Assembly (NCBI RefSeq): GCF_000003195.3
Contig: NC_012878.2
Span: 11,187,141-11,251,140 of the forward strand
DNA: 64,000 bases
Source of the DNA: Sorghum bicolor
Taxonomy: Eukaryota > Streptophyta > Magnoliopsida > Poales > Poaceae
Reading direction: 5' to 3'
In this document: positions 11,654-25,005 of the stretch, one piece after another
How the letters are laid out: the number at the start of each line of letters is the position of its first letter
How positions within the stretch are numbered: the first letter of the stretch is position 1
The notes under the pieces: model-generated
The model's input: the letters and a program-made list of their open reading frames with translations, nothing else
What the model was told of the DNA's origin: nothing
Database searches by the model: none
Position numbers and translations under genes: made by a program

Positions 11654-14600
11654 ATGGCCATCAACTTCGTCGTTCCTGAGGTCAATTCAACATCTCCTTT
11701 CTTCCTCTCTCCGCATTTTTGATTTTTTTCATACAATTATTTACTCAGTATTCTCTTTCTCTTTCCCTGTTTTCCCAACCTCCAAACCTTTAGGAACTGG
11801 CCGATAAAATTGTCATTCCCACCGATCAACCCCATTTTCAATGCCTTGGTCCACTGGGAAATCCAGACCCTACCGATTTGATAAATGCAGAAACAAATAG
11901 GATCCCCTTTAGAGCTGAGAACTTCTCATTAGATCTGTAGAAAGGCACCTTTCGTTCCTAGCCCAGTTCTACCAAGGGGTGGAAAGATTGGTTCCTGAGA
12001 ATCGGCAACTCAAATGAAGTCCAATGGGGTGAGCGCAAACTAGATTAGTGCATTAGGCTATCCATTGCTGATATGGAAAGAAATGAATCACTGTTGATAG
12101 CAGCTTCGTATTTTTGGTCAGACACCCTCAATACTTTCATGTTTGGCCATGGCCCTGCTTCCCCTACTATGGCTGATGTGTTCATGCTTACTGGTTCAAA
12201 CATACCAACAGCCGATGATAACCATCTATATGATCGCAAACCTGAGCGCAAAGTAGAAACCCGCAACATCGGCGGTTGGTCAGGATACATCCAGAAATAC
12301 TGAAAAACAGGGCCAGTCGGTCAGAGGGAACATGTTGTTTTCCTGAACATGTGGTTAGACAAGTTCGTTTTCTGTGGCCGATCGGTAGGACCAACCTCTG
12401 TCTATTTATCGGCAGCAGAAAGACTAGCCGATGGCGGCCAATTTCCTCTTGGCTGATACTTGCTTGGTTCTGCTTATCACCTTCTCCATCAAGTAGCAGA
12501 GAAGCTTCTATTAGGCCAACCTATCGACAACTTAGGAGGTCCTTGGTGGTTCATTAACATGTGGCTCAGTGTTCACATGCACAAACGCCTTGGATTTGAC
12601 CTCTTCGCATAGCGCTTTCCCAGAGATATTGCCGAGGATCACGAATTGGCTGATGAAGAATCGGCAACTCGCCCACCCTTAAATTATGGTGAGGCTGCCA
12701 TAGTCCTACCTGGTACTGGTGGCAATAAAGACCAGGTTAGCCGATTCTTCCAAACTCGTTACGAGGGCCTTTCCAAAGATCAGCTGGCATGGATGCCTTA
12801 TGAAGATCCAGAAACCAGATTTCCACTCATTTTTCATCCTTTTGATGACGCTCTCAACAAGGACCATGACCTGATGATGGCAATTATCACTCCAAGGGCC
12901 ATACCAGTAAATACCTTTGGCAGTGGGAAGAATTCCAACCCCACTTATGAATTCTATAACCCATCGGCACTGGCTCGTCAACTGGCTTTTGGGCAGCTAC
13001 CGATTGGACTCTGTTATGCCGATGTAGTGAAGCCAAGGGAGACCATAACCAGCGGACTTGAGTGGATAAGAATAGCTCAGCTTGAGCCAAATGCCGATAC
13101 ATCAGACATTGATTTATCGGCATGGATCCCAGCTCTCTTCATCACTCAGGCATACAAACAATGGTGGGAAGAGTGGAAAGAACATCTGTTCTGCACATCG
13201 GCTCTGACATACCGCGGCATGATCGACCCCAAGTATAAGATCCCCGAAAACACTGTAAGTCTCAAACCGATACCTCAGTTCTTTGTTACTTTTATCCTTA
13301 TCGGTAACTCACCTTCTTTTTTCAAACAGGTCGACAATCTGCCGCCAACAGTCAGCAGGAGTGGAAAGCCAATCGAGCTCCTTCCATCAGGCCCGATCTC
13401 TCTGATCGGTCACGATGCACCGAGCTTGGCAACTTTAATGCATCGGAATGTGTGTTTCAAGAAGGTGACCACCAAGTGATCAAAGACGTCTCCATCGGTT
13501 GCCGCTGCTACCTTGACACAGGCTTTCAAGGTAAATTTCTGATTTCCTTTGCTTATACCGATTCTGTTCCATACTCACATAAGCCTTTTAGGATACATCG
13601 GCTGCTATGGGAACCTCATCGGTAACTTTTATCTTCTAACAAGATTTTCATCAACATTTTTTCATATTTGAACTCATGAAATCTTGTTTATTATAACAGC
13701 AAACTATCAAATCGGTAAAGACCAGAAGTACCAAAACAAGTGCCGATGCCCCCAGTAAAGTCAAGTCAAGAGAAAAGGCCCCAAGAGTACTAAGTCGCAA
13801 CCAAAGCGCCAGAAGACAGCACCGCTCTCCCCTCCTCGTCCAGTGTCGCCGATTCATGTGGAATCGTCCCCCTCTTCACCAGAAATTCAAATACAGCAAG
13901 CGACGTCCCCTTCTCGACCAGCACCTCAACCTCAAGAAGCACCAACCGACGTCCATGAGCAAACTGCTGATCTAGTGGATCCAATCATATCATCGGTTGT
14001 CCCTTCAGAACAGGCAAGCACTACACCCCCTCAAGGTAAAATACTGACCATAAAATTATCGCCGATGGATTTATTTTTTCAAACTGTAATTACTATCATT
14101 ATTTCTCAGTTGATATCATTCCATTGGCAACTTCAGCCGACCAACCCATAGTACCAACGACATCATCAAGCCAACGACATGAGATCGCTCTGAAGCAAGT
14201 AAGTCATCTAATCCCCATCTCTTTATCACTAGTACTTAACCATCAAATGACTTACTTTTATCTTCTTATTTTCCTTCGCCATCGAGATTTCTCATGATGA
14301 GGGCGAGGAAGCAAGCTCCTCCCAAGCAATAGGGATCTCATCGGCAGAAATCAGAGCCAAACTCGAGGACCTGCTGGCCCTATTACACCAAGACACTGCT
14401 CAATTGGTTGACGATTCCGATCCAGCCAAAGCTCTGTTCAAGACTCTTCGTGGCTAAATTCAAACCGATGCTGAAGAAATTCTTTTCCAAGCTGCACACT
14501 TGGAAAGCCGTCAGCTCTAGTACCAAAAGGCTACCCAGCGTCTTGCCGATAGAGCCACCCATGCCCAACTCTCAGAGGAAGTAATGCAAGTGAAGCGCCT

Positions 14601-14940
14601 TGCCGATGAGAAACACAAGAGTATCGGTATCCTGCAGTCTTCAGGGGAAACACTAAGGCAGAAGATTTCCGACCTATCGGCAAGAAGGGAAGCCCTCCTA
14701 GCTGAGCTCAAGCAAGTGGAAGAGGCCCTATCCCAAGCTCAGCAAGAAGAAAGCCAGCTGTCCGATATGATCAAGACTCTTCAGCAAGAACGAAACGCCC
14801 AAGCCCACAAGGCGCTACAGATGAAGAAGAAGCTGAAGCCAGTGGAAGGTTCCGCCGATGAGGACACCCGGGAGATAGAAGAAACCGACCAAATCCGCCT
14901 ACGCGCCATATCGGCCATCCAAGCCTTGCTGAATGCATGA
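11654..14940 (+). pseudogene. Antisense plant-mobile-domain-like gene of T1, decayed
   Basis: Homologue of the intact T2 gene at 54681-57977, on the strand opposite to gag-pol. Exon 1 is 11654-11680 (MAINFVVPE), exon 2 about 11794-13254, exon 3 about 13330-13530. Further exons carry a Pro/Ser-rich linker (about 13800-14030) and a coiled-coil C-terminal exon ending at 14940. Splice sites match T2, with a GT donor after exon 3 where T2 has GC. In-frame stops occur at 11938, 11959, 12046, 12301, 12454, 12610, 13477, 14455 and 14518. By comparison with T2 most are CAG or CAA to TAG or TAA, CGA to TGA, or TGG to TAG, which are transitions. The plant mobile domain part centres on the residues FWSDTLNTF-FGHGPASPT. 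Confidence 0.75.
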
Positions 14941-15091
14941 GCTCTTCATCATCCGCTTGTTTTGTTCCGCTCTTAGAAACTTCTGCTCATTTCGGTCCAG
15001 CCGATAGGACTTTTATCGGCACTTTAAAACACTATGCATGATCCCAAATACATTTATCGAGCCGATAGGAGTGTTATCGGCACTCAAGCTT

Positions 15092-18000
15092 TTATGCATC
15101 AACCCATATGCTTGGGTAATACTTCTTTAGATATTTGTCATTCAATGCTCTGGGAAATTCAACTCCTTCGAGAGTCTCCAAAATATGAGCATTACCAGGA
15201 GCAGACCGATTTATCCGATAAGGACCTTCCCAATTAGGACACCATTTCCCAAACTTTGAACTTTTAGTCCCAATCGGTAAAATTAATTTCCATACTAAAT
15301 CTCCGTCGGCAAACTCCTTGGCTTTTACCTTTTTATCATACCATCTAGCAACTCTCTTTTTATTTTCTTCTATACTTATCAAAGCTCTCAACCGATGCTC
15401 TGCCAAATCATCCAACTCATCTTTCATCAAAGTAGCATAGTCATCGGCAGCCAATTGATCTTGAAAAGAGACCCGCCTAGATCTAGTCTTAACTTCCCTT
15501 GGTAGTACAACATCGTGTCCGTACACCAACTGATAAGGTGAAACTTTGGTCGATCCATGACACGCCATCCGATATGACCACAAAGCTTCATTAAACAATA
15601 TATGCCACCTTCTAGGATTTTCTTCAATCTTTCGTTTAATGAGCTTAATATTCCCTTTGTTAGATGCTTCGGCTTGTCCATTGGCTTTGAGCATAATAAG
15701 GGGAGGAATTCAATACTTTAATCCCCATACCGATTGTAAATTCATCAAACTCTCCCGATGTAAACATAGTACCCTGATCGGTAGTGATTGTTTGAGGAAT
15801 ACCAAATCGTCAAACAATGTTTTCTTTCACAAAATCAATCATGTTAGCCAATGTTACTTTCTTCAAAGGAATAGCTTCAACCTATTTAGTAAAATAGTCA
15901 GTGGCAACTAGGATGAACTTATGCCCCTTGCTTGATGGTGGATAAATCTGGCCGATCAGATCAATAGCCCATCCCCGAAACGGCCAAGGATTAATAATAG
16001 GATTCATGGCCGATGCGGGTGCCCTTTGAATATTGCCAAACCTTTGACATCCTTGACATCCTTTGAAATATTTAAAGCAATCTTCAAGTATAGTCGGCCA
16101 ATAATACCCATTTCTCCTAATCATCCACTTCATCTTAAAAGCCAACTGATGTGCTCCACACACTCCTTCATGGATATCGCCCATCAAGCTTTTAGCCTCA
16201 TCATCACCCAAGCACTTGAGTAGGACTCCATCTATCGTTCGATAATATAACTCCTCTCCAAGGAGTACATACTTAGTAGCTTGAAACCTAATATGCCTCT
16301 CAACCTTCCTAGATGGATCTTTTAAGTAATCAGTGATTTCCTTTCTCCAATCATCGGCACTGATTGCCGATAACATATTTAAGATAGATTGATATCCCGA
16401 GGCATACTGAGCCAACCGATTAGCCTCTTCATTATGTAATCGAGAAATATGCTCCAATCGGAAATCCTTGAATTCTCTTAACAGTTGTATGCTCTTTTCA
16501 TAATAGGTTATCAAAACTTCACTTCGGCACTCATAAATTCCAGCCAATTGATTTATAACAAGCATAGAATCGCCGAAGATTTCAACAGCATCTGCATGAA
16601 CCTCTTTTAACAATTATAACCCTTTGATCAGAGTTTGATATTCAGCTTGATTATTCGTTGACGTGGCAACAATCGGCAAATAGAACTCATACTTCTTTCC
16701 CCGAGGAGAAATTACTACTATACCGATTCCTGGCCCCCGGTCACACGTGGATCCATCAAAGAAGAGCGTCCAAGGAATAATCTCCAAAGTCCCCACTATA
16801 CCGCAGTGCTGAGTCACAAAATCAGCCATAATCTGCCCTTTAACTGCCTTAGCCGATTCATAACGCAGATCAAATTCCGTCAGCGCCAAAATCCATTTGC
16901 CGATTCTACCACTCATAATCGGCATAGATAGCATGTACCGGACCACATCATCTTTACATATAACGGTGCATTCGGCCGATAACAAATAGTGCCTCAACTT
17001 AATACATGAAAAGTATAAGCATAAACACAATTTTTCAATTGCCGGATACCTTGTCTCAGCATCAACCAGTCTTCTACTTAAATAATAAATCACACGTTCC
17101 TTCCCTTTAAATTCTTGAATTAAAGCTGAACCGATGACCATTCCATCGGTAGATAAATACAATTTGAAAAGTTTTCCTTGCTGAGGTGGAATCAGAACTG
17201 GAGGATTTGTCAAATAATTCTTAATTTTGTCTAGTGCTGACTGTTGCTCTTTTCCCCATACAAACTCTTGATCGGCTTTCAACTTAAGTAAAGGACTAAA
17301 AGCACGAATCTTACCAGACAAGTTAGATATAAATCGCCTAATAAAATTTATCTTGCCGATCAGAGATTGGAGTTTAGTCTTATTGGTGGGAGCAACTATT
17401 TTGTTGATAGCATCAATAGATCTCCTACTAATTTCAATTCCTCTCTGATGCACCATGAAACCAAGAAATTATCCTGCCGATACACCAAATGCACACTTAT
17501 TAGGATTCATCTTGAAACCATGTTTCCTTGTGCACTCTAACACCTTTCGTAGATCGGCAAGATGCTTTGTGAAATCTCCAGACTTAACCACCACATCATC
17601 AATATAGATTTCCACCAATTTGCCGATGAATTCATAAAACATAAAATTCATAGCCCTCTGATAAGTAGCAACAGCATTTTTCAAGCCAAAGGTCATGACT
17701 ATCCACTCGAACAAGCCAACATGACCAGGACATCTAAATGCAGTCTTTGGAATATCTTCTTCAGCCTTGAATATTTGATTATATCCTGCATTGCCATCCA
17801 TAAAGCTAATAATCCGATGTCCAGCTGCAGCATCAACTAGTAAATCGGCAACTGGCATTGGATAACCATCCATCGGTGTAGCCTTGTTAAGATTCCTGAA
17901 ATCAATGCACACACGAAGCTTCCCATTCTTTTTGTAAACTGAAACAACATTAGAAATCCACTCGGCATACCGACATTGCCGAATAAATTTAGCTTCAATA

Positions 18001-18326
18001 AATTTAGTTATTTTGGCCTTAATATCAGGAAGGATATTAGGATTGCATCGGCGAGCTGGCTGGTGATGTGGCCGAAATCCAGATTTGATAGGTAACCGAT
18101 GTTCAACAATCGATCGGTCTAAACTAGGCATCTCGGTATAATCCCAAGCAAAGCAATCTTTATATTCCTTTAATAAATAAGTTAACTGTTGCTTACACTT
18201 AGAATCTAACTTAGCACTAATAAAAGTAGGCCTTGGCCTATCACCATTACCTATATCTACTTCTACTAAATCATCGGCCGATGTAAACCCCTGGCCTAAT
18301 TTTCCATCATCGACAAACCTATCCAT
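15092..18326 (-). pseudogene. T1 pol: RT, RNase H, archaeal-type RNase H, integrase
   Basis: Minus-strand ORF starting with ATG at 18326, which overlaps the stop of gag-pro as TAATG. Order: RT with the YIDD box near 17610, degenerate RNase H (about 17200-16820), second archaeal-type RNase H starting at the WTLFFDGST motif (about 16770), integrase zinc region (H-H-C-C, about 16180-16030) and DDE core (about 15970-15580). Breaks include stops at 17467-17469, 16612-16614 and about 15880 (TGG to TAG), and a one-base insertion near 15690. Only the pieces between stops are open, so this copy cannot make a full polyprotein. Confidence 0.85.
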
Positions 18327-21300
18327 TAAAACTCTTCATCAGAACCGACTGCTTGGATTGATGGAATTTCATAATCGGCAACTTTGAGAAAATCTTTTTC
18401 CCAAATCTCCCCTGAAATGCATCTGGTCTTTTCATAAGTATCTGCCTCTGCTGATGCAATGACATATGAAGAATCTCCTAGGACAATTCAATCTTGTCAC
18501 CTACCCACTGAACCAAGCATTGGTGCATTGTAGATGGGATGCAACAATTGGCATGAATCCAATCTCTCCCCAACAGTAGATTATAAGCACCCTTTCCACT
18601 GATGACAAAGAAAGTTGTCGGCAAGGTTTTGCTGCCAATGGTCAACTCAACACATATGGCTCCTTTGACTAGAGACACATTTCCTTCAAAATCCTTTAAC
18701 ATCATATAGGTCTTGGTCAAATCTTGATCTCCTTTGCCAAGCTTCCGATAGACTGCATATGGCATAATGTTGATAGCAGCCCCGCCATCAATAAGTATCT
18801 TGGTTATCGGCTGTCCATCAACCCTACCTTTGACGAACAGAGCTTTAAGATGTTGTCTCTCATCATCCGCTGGCTTTTCAAAAATAGCCGTCATCGGATC
18901 CAGATCCAACTGAGCTATCTGATCGGTAAAATCTACCCCCTCATCATCACTGAAAGGTGCAAGAAACTCCATTGGCAACATAAACACCATATTAACGTCT
19001 GTCGATGGACCTTTTCCCTTAGGATCTGACTGCTGCCGATCTCCAGACTTGGCAGAATTCTCTCCTTTACTTAGTTCTTCCTGTCGCTCCCGCTGCAACC
19101 TCCTCTTCTGTGTCCTTGTCAACCTCTCTGGACACCACAGAGGAAGTTGTGGTTGTCTTACCGATTGACGATGATTTTCTCTTGATTCCACCCGATAAGT
19201 ATTAGCATCTGTGCAAAATCTAAACTCATCGGGAACCCGCGCATCCGCCATCTCCTCAAGCTCCTCTTGGTTTCTGGGAAAATACCCGATACGCCCACCA
19301 AGTCTGTCATGCACACTGAGTCTGCCCCCTAGCCGATCATGAACCGAGGCCCTTCCTCTAATCGGCCCATCAAAATGCCGATCATCGTTCTGGTACTGCC
19401 GATTTGGTCTATCATACCGATTATAGCCATTGCACTCAGGGCAGTCTCTAACAGTTGGTAGCTTGATGTTTTGCTCCCAACAGTGGATGAAGAATGGACA
19501 ATTCTAGTGATCTTTATGCCGATTCCACTTTTGTCGGTATCTTTCTTCTTCCCGGCGACGATCCTCCTGTTGGCATCGATACCGATCCTCACGCTGCTGC
19601 CAGGTTTCCCGATGCCTTCTATGAGTAATCACAATACCAGTTCGAGGAGGCCTCCATGAGCTGGTTCCTTCTTGGAGCAAACCCTTGCCTTTAGCATCAT
19701 TGGCAGTAATCTGGTGCTGAGGATCTACCGATGCGCTTCTCTCAGCCGCCTCTGATGTCAAGACTTTAGTCTTTCCCTTAGCATCCTAGGGAAAGGATGT
19801 TGGTCAATCTTCATCGGCTTTTGAGCTTTGGAGCTATCAAACTTAATTCTACCAGACTCTATGGCCGATTGCAGCTGTTGCCTGAAAACCTTGCATTCAT
19901 TTGTACTATGAAATGTTGCATTATGCCACTTGCAATACTTGATCTTCTTCAACTCTTCTGACGATGGAATCACATGGTTGGGTGACAACTTAATTTGCCT
20001 TTCCTGAAGCAAAAAGTCAAATATCCTATCAGCTTTGGTAATATCAAACGCAAACTTTTCTGGTTCTTTATGTCCAAAAGGGCAAGACATCGTCTTTTTA
20101 TTCTTCACCCACTCTGCCAAGCCGATGACTGGTTCTTCATCAGAATCTGAACTTGTTGCCTCATCGACAAATGACACCTTTTTGTTCCATGCTCTTTTAG
20201 GTTCAAAAGCTTTAATATCTTGGTCAGAAATCCTTTGCACTAAATGACTCAGACTTTCGAACTCTTGAGAAGCATACTTGTCTCTGATATGTGGCAACAA
20301 TCCCTAGAAAGCCAAATCTGCTAGCTGCCGATCGTCCAGAACCAGACTATAGCATTTATTCTTGACATCTCGCAACCTTTGCACAAAGCTTTCAACCGAT
20401 TCATCATTGCGTTGCTTCAGCCTGACTAAATCGGTAATCTTCTTCTCATGAACTCCAGAAAAAAAGTATTTGTGGAACTGTTTCTCTAGGTCGGCCCAAG
20501 TAATTACTGAGTTCGGAGGTAATGAAATAAACCAAGTAAAAGCCGACCCAGACAAAGATGATGAAAATAAACGAACCCTTAACTCATCTCTATTAGCAGC
20601 TTCCCCGCACTAGATGATGAACCTGTTAACATGCTCCATGGTTGACGTATCATCCTATCAAGAAAATTTGGTGAAATCTGGCACCTTGTACCGATTTGGA
20701 AGCGGGATTAAGTCATACGTAGGAGGATATGGTGTCCGATAAGAGTAAGTGTTGACTTTGGGTTTTATCCCAAATTGATCTCTCATCACCTCAGCTATCT
20801 TATCGGCCTAATAGGCATCAGTATATTGCCGATGAACTGGCTGTGGATCTGGCACCTGCTGATAAGCTTCCACATGTCTATGTGGCGCACAATCTCCAGG
20901 GAACACAGGATTAACCATCGCCTGTTGACCGCCAACTTGCTGACCAAGATTCATCGGCTGGTTGATCAACCCTTGATTCTGAAATCCAGGTTGCATTGGT
21001 CCCTGTTGAAATCCCATAACCTGATGATTCTGCTGAGGCATCTGTGGACAGACAAACTGCCCTGTCCGTCCATGGTTAACATTCATCAGCGTAGGTCCTA
21101 CCGATGGTTGATAATTGGGCATCATCATTGAATTGACATACCCTGGCTGTGTCATAAACCTTTGTTGCGTCGGCATTGGATCTGCCGATGCGTTTGGCAT
21201 CTGGTACGCTGGTATCTGAGAATTCCCAGTAAAAGGTCTTGCAGTAGTAGTTGTAGAATACTAGGGATTTTGAGTCATCAGCGACACTGGGGGTGCCGAT

Positions 21301-21959
21301 GCCATGGGAGCCTTGCTTGTCATATCAGCCACTTGAGATGTTCCTGCGCTATTTGCCATAAATTCTGGGGGCATACCATATCCCCACCAATTAGGAGGAA
21401 CTTCAGAGCCTTTAAACAGAGACCCTGACATTGCCGATGCCAATAAATCTGTAGCGATTTTGACTTGTTCCTCTAACGTCGATGGATTAGTCGTCATAGT
21501 TGTAGATTGTGCGTTAGTCATCCCTATTGTGCTTGGAGGAGAAGTAACCTCCGTACCCGCAATGGCTGTAGTAGCCGATGGAGCCGTAACCGATGATGAC
21601 CCTGGCTGATGATAGGCAGGACCCACATAAGATGGTGGCACTTGTCCTTCTTTGAAAGTTCTAGCCACAACATTGAAAACTGTATTGGACAGTACACCAG
21701 ATTGATTGATCAGAGCACGATTGACAGCACTATCAACCATCTCTTGCAGTTTACCAGGATTGGCTTCAAAAGTAATTTGCCGAGGCATCGACAATGCTTC
21801 CTTTTGGATCACCTCACCACTCCTGTTGATACTAAAGGATTTCAAGCATGACTACTTGTAGTCCTCCATAGCTTCTGCCATAGCTTGCTTTTGTTCATCA
21901 CTGAGATTGGCTTCCGTCACAGGGATGACGTTCTCCAAGTTAAAATCGGTATTCAACAT
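18326..21959 (-). pseudogene. T1 gag-protease, decayed
   Basis: It starts at ATG 21959 (M-L-N-T-D-F-N-L-E-N-V-I-P), matching the T2 gag start. The Pro/Gln/Asn-rich N-terminal half is followed by the retrotransposon gag domain (AFTWFISLPPNSVITWADLE near 20540-20480), a CxxH knuckle-like motif (YCKWHNATFHSTNECKVF near 19930), an Arg-rich stretch, and an aspartic protease with ILIDGGAAINIMP near 18790. Nonsense codons and frame changes occur at about 21850, 21258, 20805, 20557, 20302, 19760, 19500 and 18478. The reading frame ends with TAA at 18328-18326. Confidence 0.85.
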
Positions 21960-21982
21960 GTTGATCTCGATGTTGAATCTCA

Positions 21983-22000
21983 GTCCCACTAGGCGTGCCA
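21983..22000 (-). other. T1 primer binding site candidate
   Basis: Minus-strand TGGCACGCCTAGTGGGAC begins eight bases after the 5' LTR. T2 has a similar site at 47609-47626. I do not assign the tRNA. Confidence 0.5.
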
Positions 22001-22007
22001 AAAGATG

Positions 22008-22739
22008 TGTTGGTGCAAAAGTAGATCTACAAACACAAAGGGCTAATGCCCGATTTCAACGTTAAGGCGTGCCAGCCGATTTGACCTTATAATCGACAAA
22101 GGTGATAACTCGAAAACTTTGGTCCCGACAACAGCAATGCGCCCGGATGTCGCGGCCAAGAGGTATTCACGCGGAACTCAAGAACTCGCCGAGATTGACT
22201 CGATGAATTCCTAAGAACTCGTAAGTAAAGGAAAATATACGAGTTCACAAAGTCGTCGAAAAAGTAGATGCTGGAATAGATGTAAAAACTTGTGTTTGAT
22301 TGATTGTGTCTTCATTACATTGTCACAGGGTCTACATTTATACCCTGGCCAAAAGAGTTACAACCAGACACGACTAGGACTCAAATTCTAAATTGAACGG
22401 AATCCGTATGCAAAGCAAACTCTAAAAACTATGGAAAACATTAATTTTCCACCAAAACCGATCGGCACATCATCACCATCTGATCATCGATCCCTGCGCC
22501 CCCTTTTGTATCCATCAGTAAATCATCTTCCGTAGCCATCGGCAACCATCAACATTAGTCATCGGCATAAATCCACCACCGCTCCTGGACTTGGCTTCAT
22601 CCTGTTGTTTCGCCATCAGTATCGACCTTCATCGGCAACTCTCCTGTCAACCAGCCAACACTTTATTCGCCTGCCGATTCACGCCTTATCAGCTCTCAAA
22701 TACGCGTCCAGAGATACGTGTCCAAAAACGGTGTCAACA
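22008..22739 (-). mobile_element. T1 5' LTR
   Basis: 732 bp, partner of 10441-11171. On the plus strand it begins TGTTGGTGCAAAA and ends GTGTCAACA. Confidence 0.9.
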
Positions 22740-23292
22740 AAGTATCTAATAAATCTTCTATTTTGAGGAGCAATTTTATAGCTAAATGACCAATATTATG
22801 ATCTATTATCAATTGTTGCACTGACTGTTGGACAGTGTTGCCTCCATTGGCACGATAATTTCCTATTGGGTGTTCCCCAGATGCTTGCTCTCCTTATTTT
22901 TGCCTTATGAATGCTTGCTTGTTTCCACCAGGAATAGAATATGTTGGGCCTCTATTCTCTATGTTCAGACTTAAAGCTTCCTTTGATGGTATTAGTTATG
23001 TCATTTAAGAAAATCTCATTGTAATTGGCCAGAGTTGCAATTATAGCTTTGTTGATAGTCTTATACATAGCATCATGTTGAACCTAAAGATTTGGATCAC
23101 GTTCTTCTTTCATGATTACTCTTGGAAGAAGAGTTTTCTGAATTACCTTCATGTCTCTATTCTTGCTGAAGGACAACAAACACTTCTCTTGATATTGATT
23201 GACAACACTAGTGATCAATTCCTTCAGGTTATCAAAGAGCTCATCCAAAGTGATATTCAGAACGTTCTCGTTGTCCATGTTGATGATTGTTG
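22740..23292 (-). pseudogene. Tat-like gag 5' part (T3, first copy)
   Basis: A minus-strand ORF at 23278-23084 starts MDNENVLNITLDELFDNLKE and is followed by decayed gag down to the T1 insertion at 22740. It is nearly identical to 7399-7100, which carries the same gag start. A candidate PBS (TGACACGCCTAGTAGGAC on the minus strand) is near 23293-23310, just inside the LTR edge at 23316. Confidence 0.7.
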
Positions 23293-23315
23293 TCCTACTA
23301 GGCGTGTCAAAAATG

Positions 23316-25005
23316 TGTTAGTGCAAAAAGTTGGTCTTTTGTGTAACACACTTGAAGGCTCTCAGAAATCGTGCAGAAGCTAGAGTTCTTGATCTTCTGA
23401 GCCTCAACACGCGAGCTGAGTCTAGTGACTTGGATCTTTGGTGTGCTAGTCAATTTGACCTGCAATTGACAAGGGAAAGCAAATGTCAAATTGTAGAAGT
23501 TGCTTGTTGTTGACAGACAGTTCTAGAATATATGACTTAAAATAGCCATTAACTATAGGAAATTGACTAAAAAGTCAACTCTTAGCAATGTTGAATAATA
23601 ATGGGATGATTGTTCATAAAATATATTAAATGAATATGCAAATACAGAATCATTTTTTGATACGATGTTGCAATATAACCTGAGCACATTTAATGAACTT
23701 AATTGTATTTAAAGCAAAGCATGCAAACATGCTACGAACAAAGTGTAACTGAATTGATTAATTAGTCGATACAAAGTTTATGTTAGAAGGGTATATCACA
23801 TGTACTCATCTAGCTCATTTATCGAATAAATCATAACTTACCAAGACTAGTCTAAAGGCCAGTGGTCTTAATAAATTGTTTTTGCAAGTATATTAAATCT
23901 ATTTTCATCTGGCCTAAAGGCTAGCGGACTTCAATAGATTCAATAAACATTACTAGTTTACTTAGTGTCTAAGTAAATCTATACATGCGCACTACTCGTA
24001 AAGGCCTGACTAGATCGGCTAATTAGCCGATACAGGGTCTATGAAGCACGAATAAAATCTATTTATTTGATCATAGTCAAATTTGGATTTAGGTAAACTT
24101 AGCTTAGCATATTTGACAGTGGGGTTTGAAAATATAACCAATAACAAATATTATTAAACTAGAACTATTCCAATTCTAAATTAACTATGATCAAATAAAT
24201 ATCTCGAATGCACAACATGTTACAATCGAGATCCACAGTTCAGCTAAAACAAACTTGATTGACTATTTTAGTGATGATCGTATTTCATGATAATTTATTA
24301 AAATAGTATGATCTTAACAAAGTTAAGGCTTGATCTGATGTGTTAAATCTTAATTGGGCAGTAATATTGTTGTAATAAATAAATTATTAAATATAAACAA
24401 TATTGATAACTTGATGAATCTACTAGATTGCTGATCCAACTGAGCCGATAACTAGTCTAAATCAATTACTTATAAGAGATTAAAATAATACAGCCTTACA
24501 AATAAGATCTAAACTGATAAATAGCTCAAATCAAGCCACCACAAGGGCAAATGATGCAGCCGTGGAAACAAGATGTGAACCATAGCAATACTTACAAGCA
24601 AATCGAAGGTCGAAATCAACCGATGCAGCTTGATTCGTTGAAGGTCTTGCCGAGATCTACTTTACTCCTACTCTTAGGTTTATGGCTAGAGCCAAAAAAA
24701 GTTTTGTTGTAATGATTGGATATATCCCTTACAATAATCGGGTCTTTGTTATTTATAACTTGGGAGCCTAAACACAAGTCCTAACAAAACACGATTTCAT
24801 AAAATAAAAGATAACTTGGACTCCAATCTTTCCCTTCTTAATGAAGTTCGACATGTTCTCTTCCCTTGCGTGCCGAGTCCCGACACGTCTTGATCGGCTA
24901 CCGTCAATCGGTTCTTTATTTAGCTGATCCAAACAAACTAGCTATTTTTCCTCCAATAAAGTGACCCCACAAGTAGTCTCTACTCGTCAAAATCTGGTGT
25001 CAACA
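23316..25005 (-). mobile_element. T3 LTR, full length (minus strand)
   Basis: 1690 bp, plus-strand edges TGTTAGTGCAAAA and GTGTCAACA, followed by a gag leader as expected for a 5' LTR. A TATA-like ttataaat (complement of about 24751-24758) is present. A few GCCGAT/ATCGGC motifs occur near 24014-24035 and 24444. It is distantly similar in edges and leader to the T1 and T2 LTRs. Confidence 0.75.

Larger units (their letters stand above)
10441..22739 (-). mobile_element. Tat-lineage LTR retrotransposon T1, complete but decayed
   Basis: A 12.3 kb element on the minus strand: 5' LTR 22008-22739, PBS-like site, gag-protease, RT-RNase H-archaeal-type RNase H-integrase, an antisense gene (plus strand), purine tract, 3' LTR 10441-11171. 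The extra RNase H after the ordinary one places it in the Tat lineage of Ty3/gypsy. The LTRs differ at eight or more places within the first 200 bases alone, so it is clearly older than T2. The near target duplication is aagtc/aagta. Confidence 0.9.
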
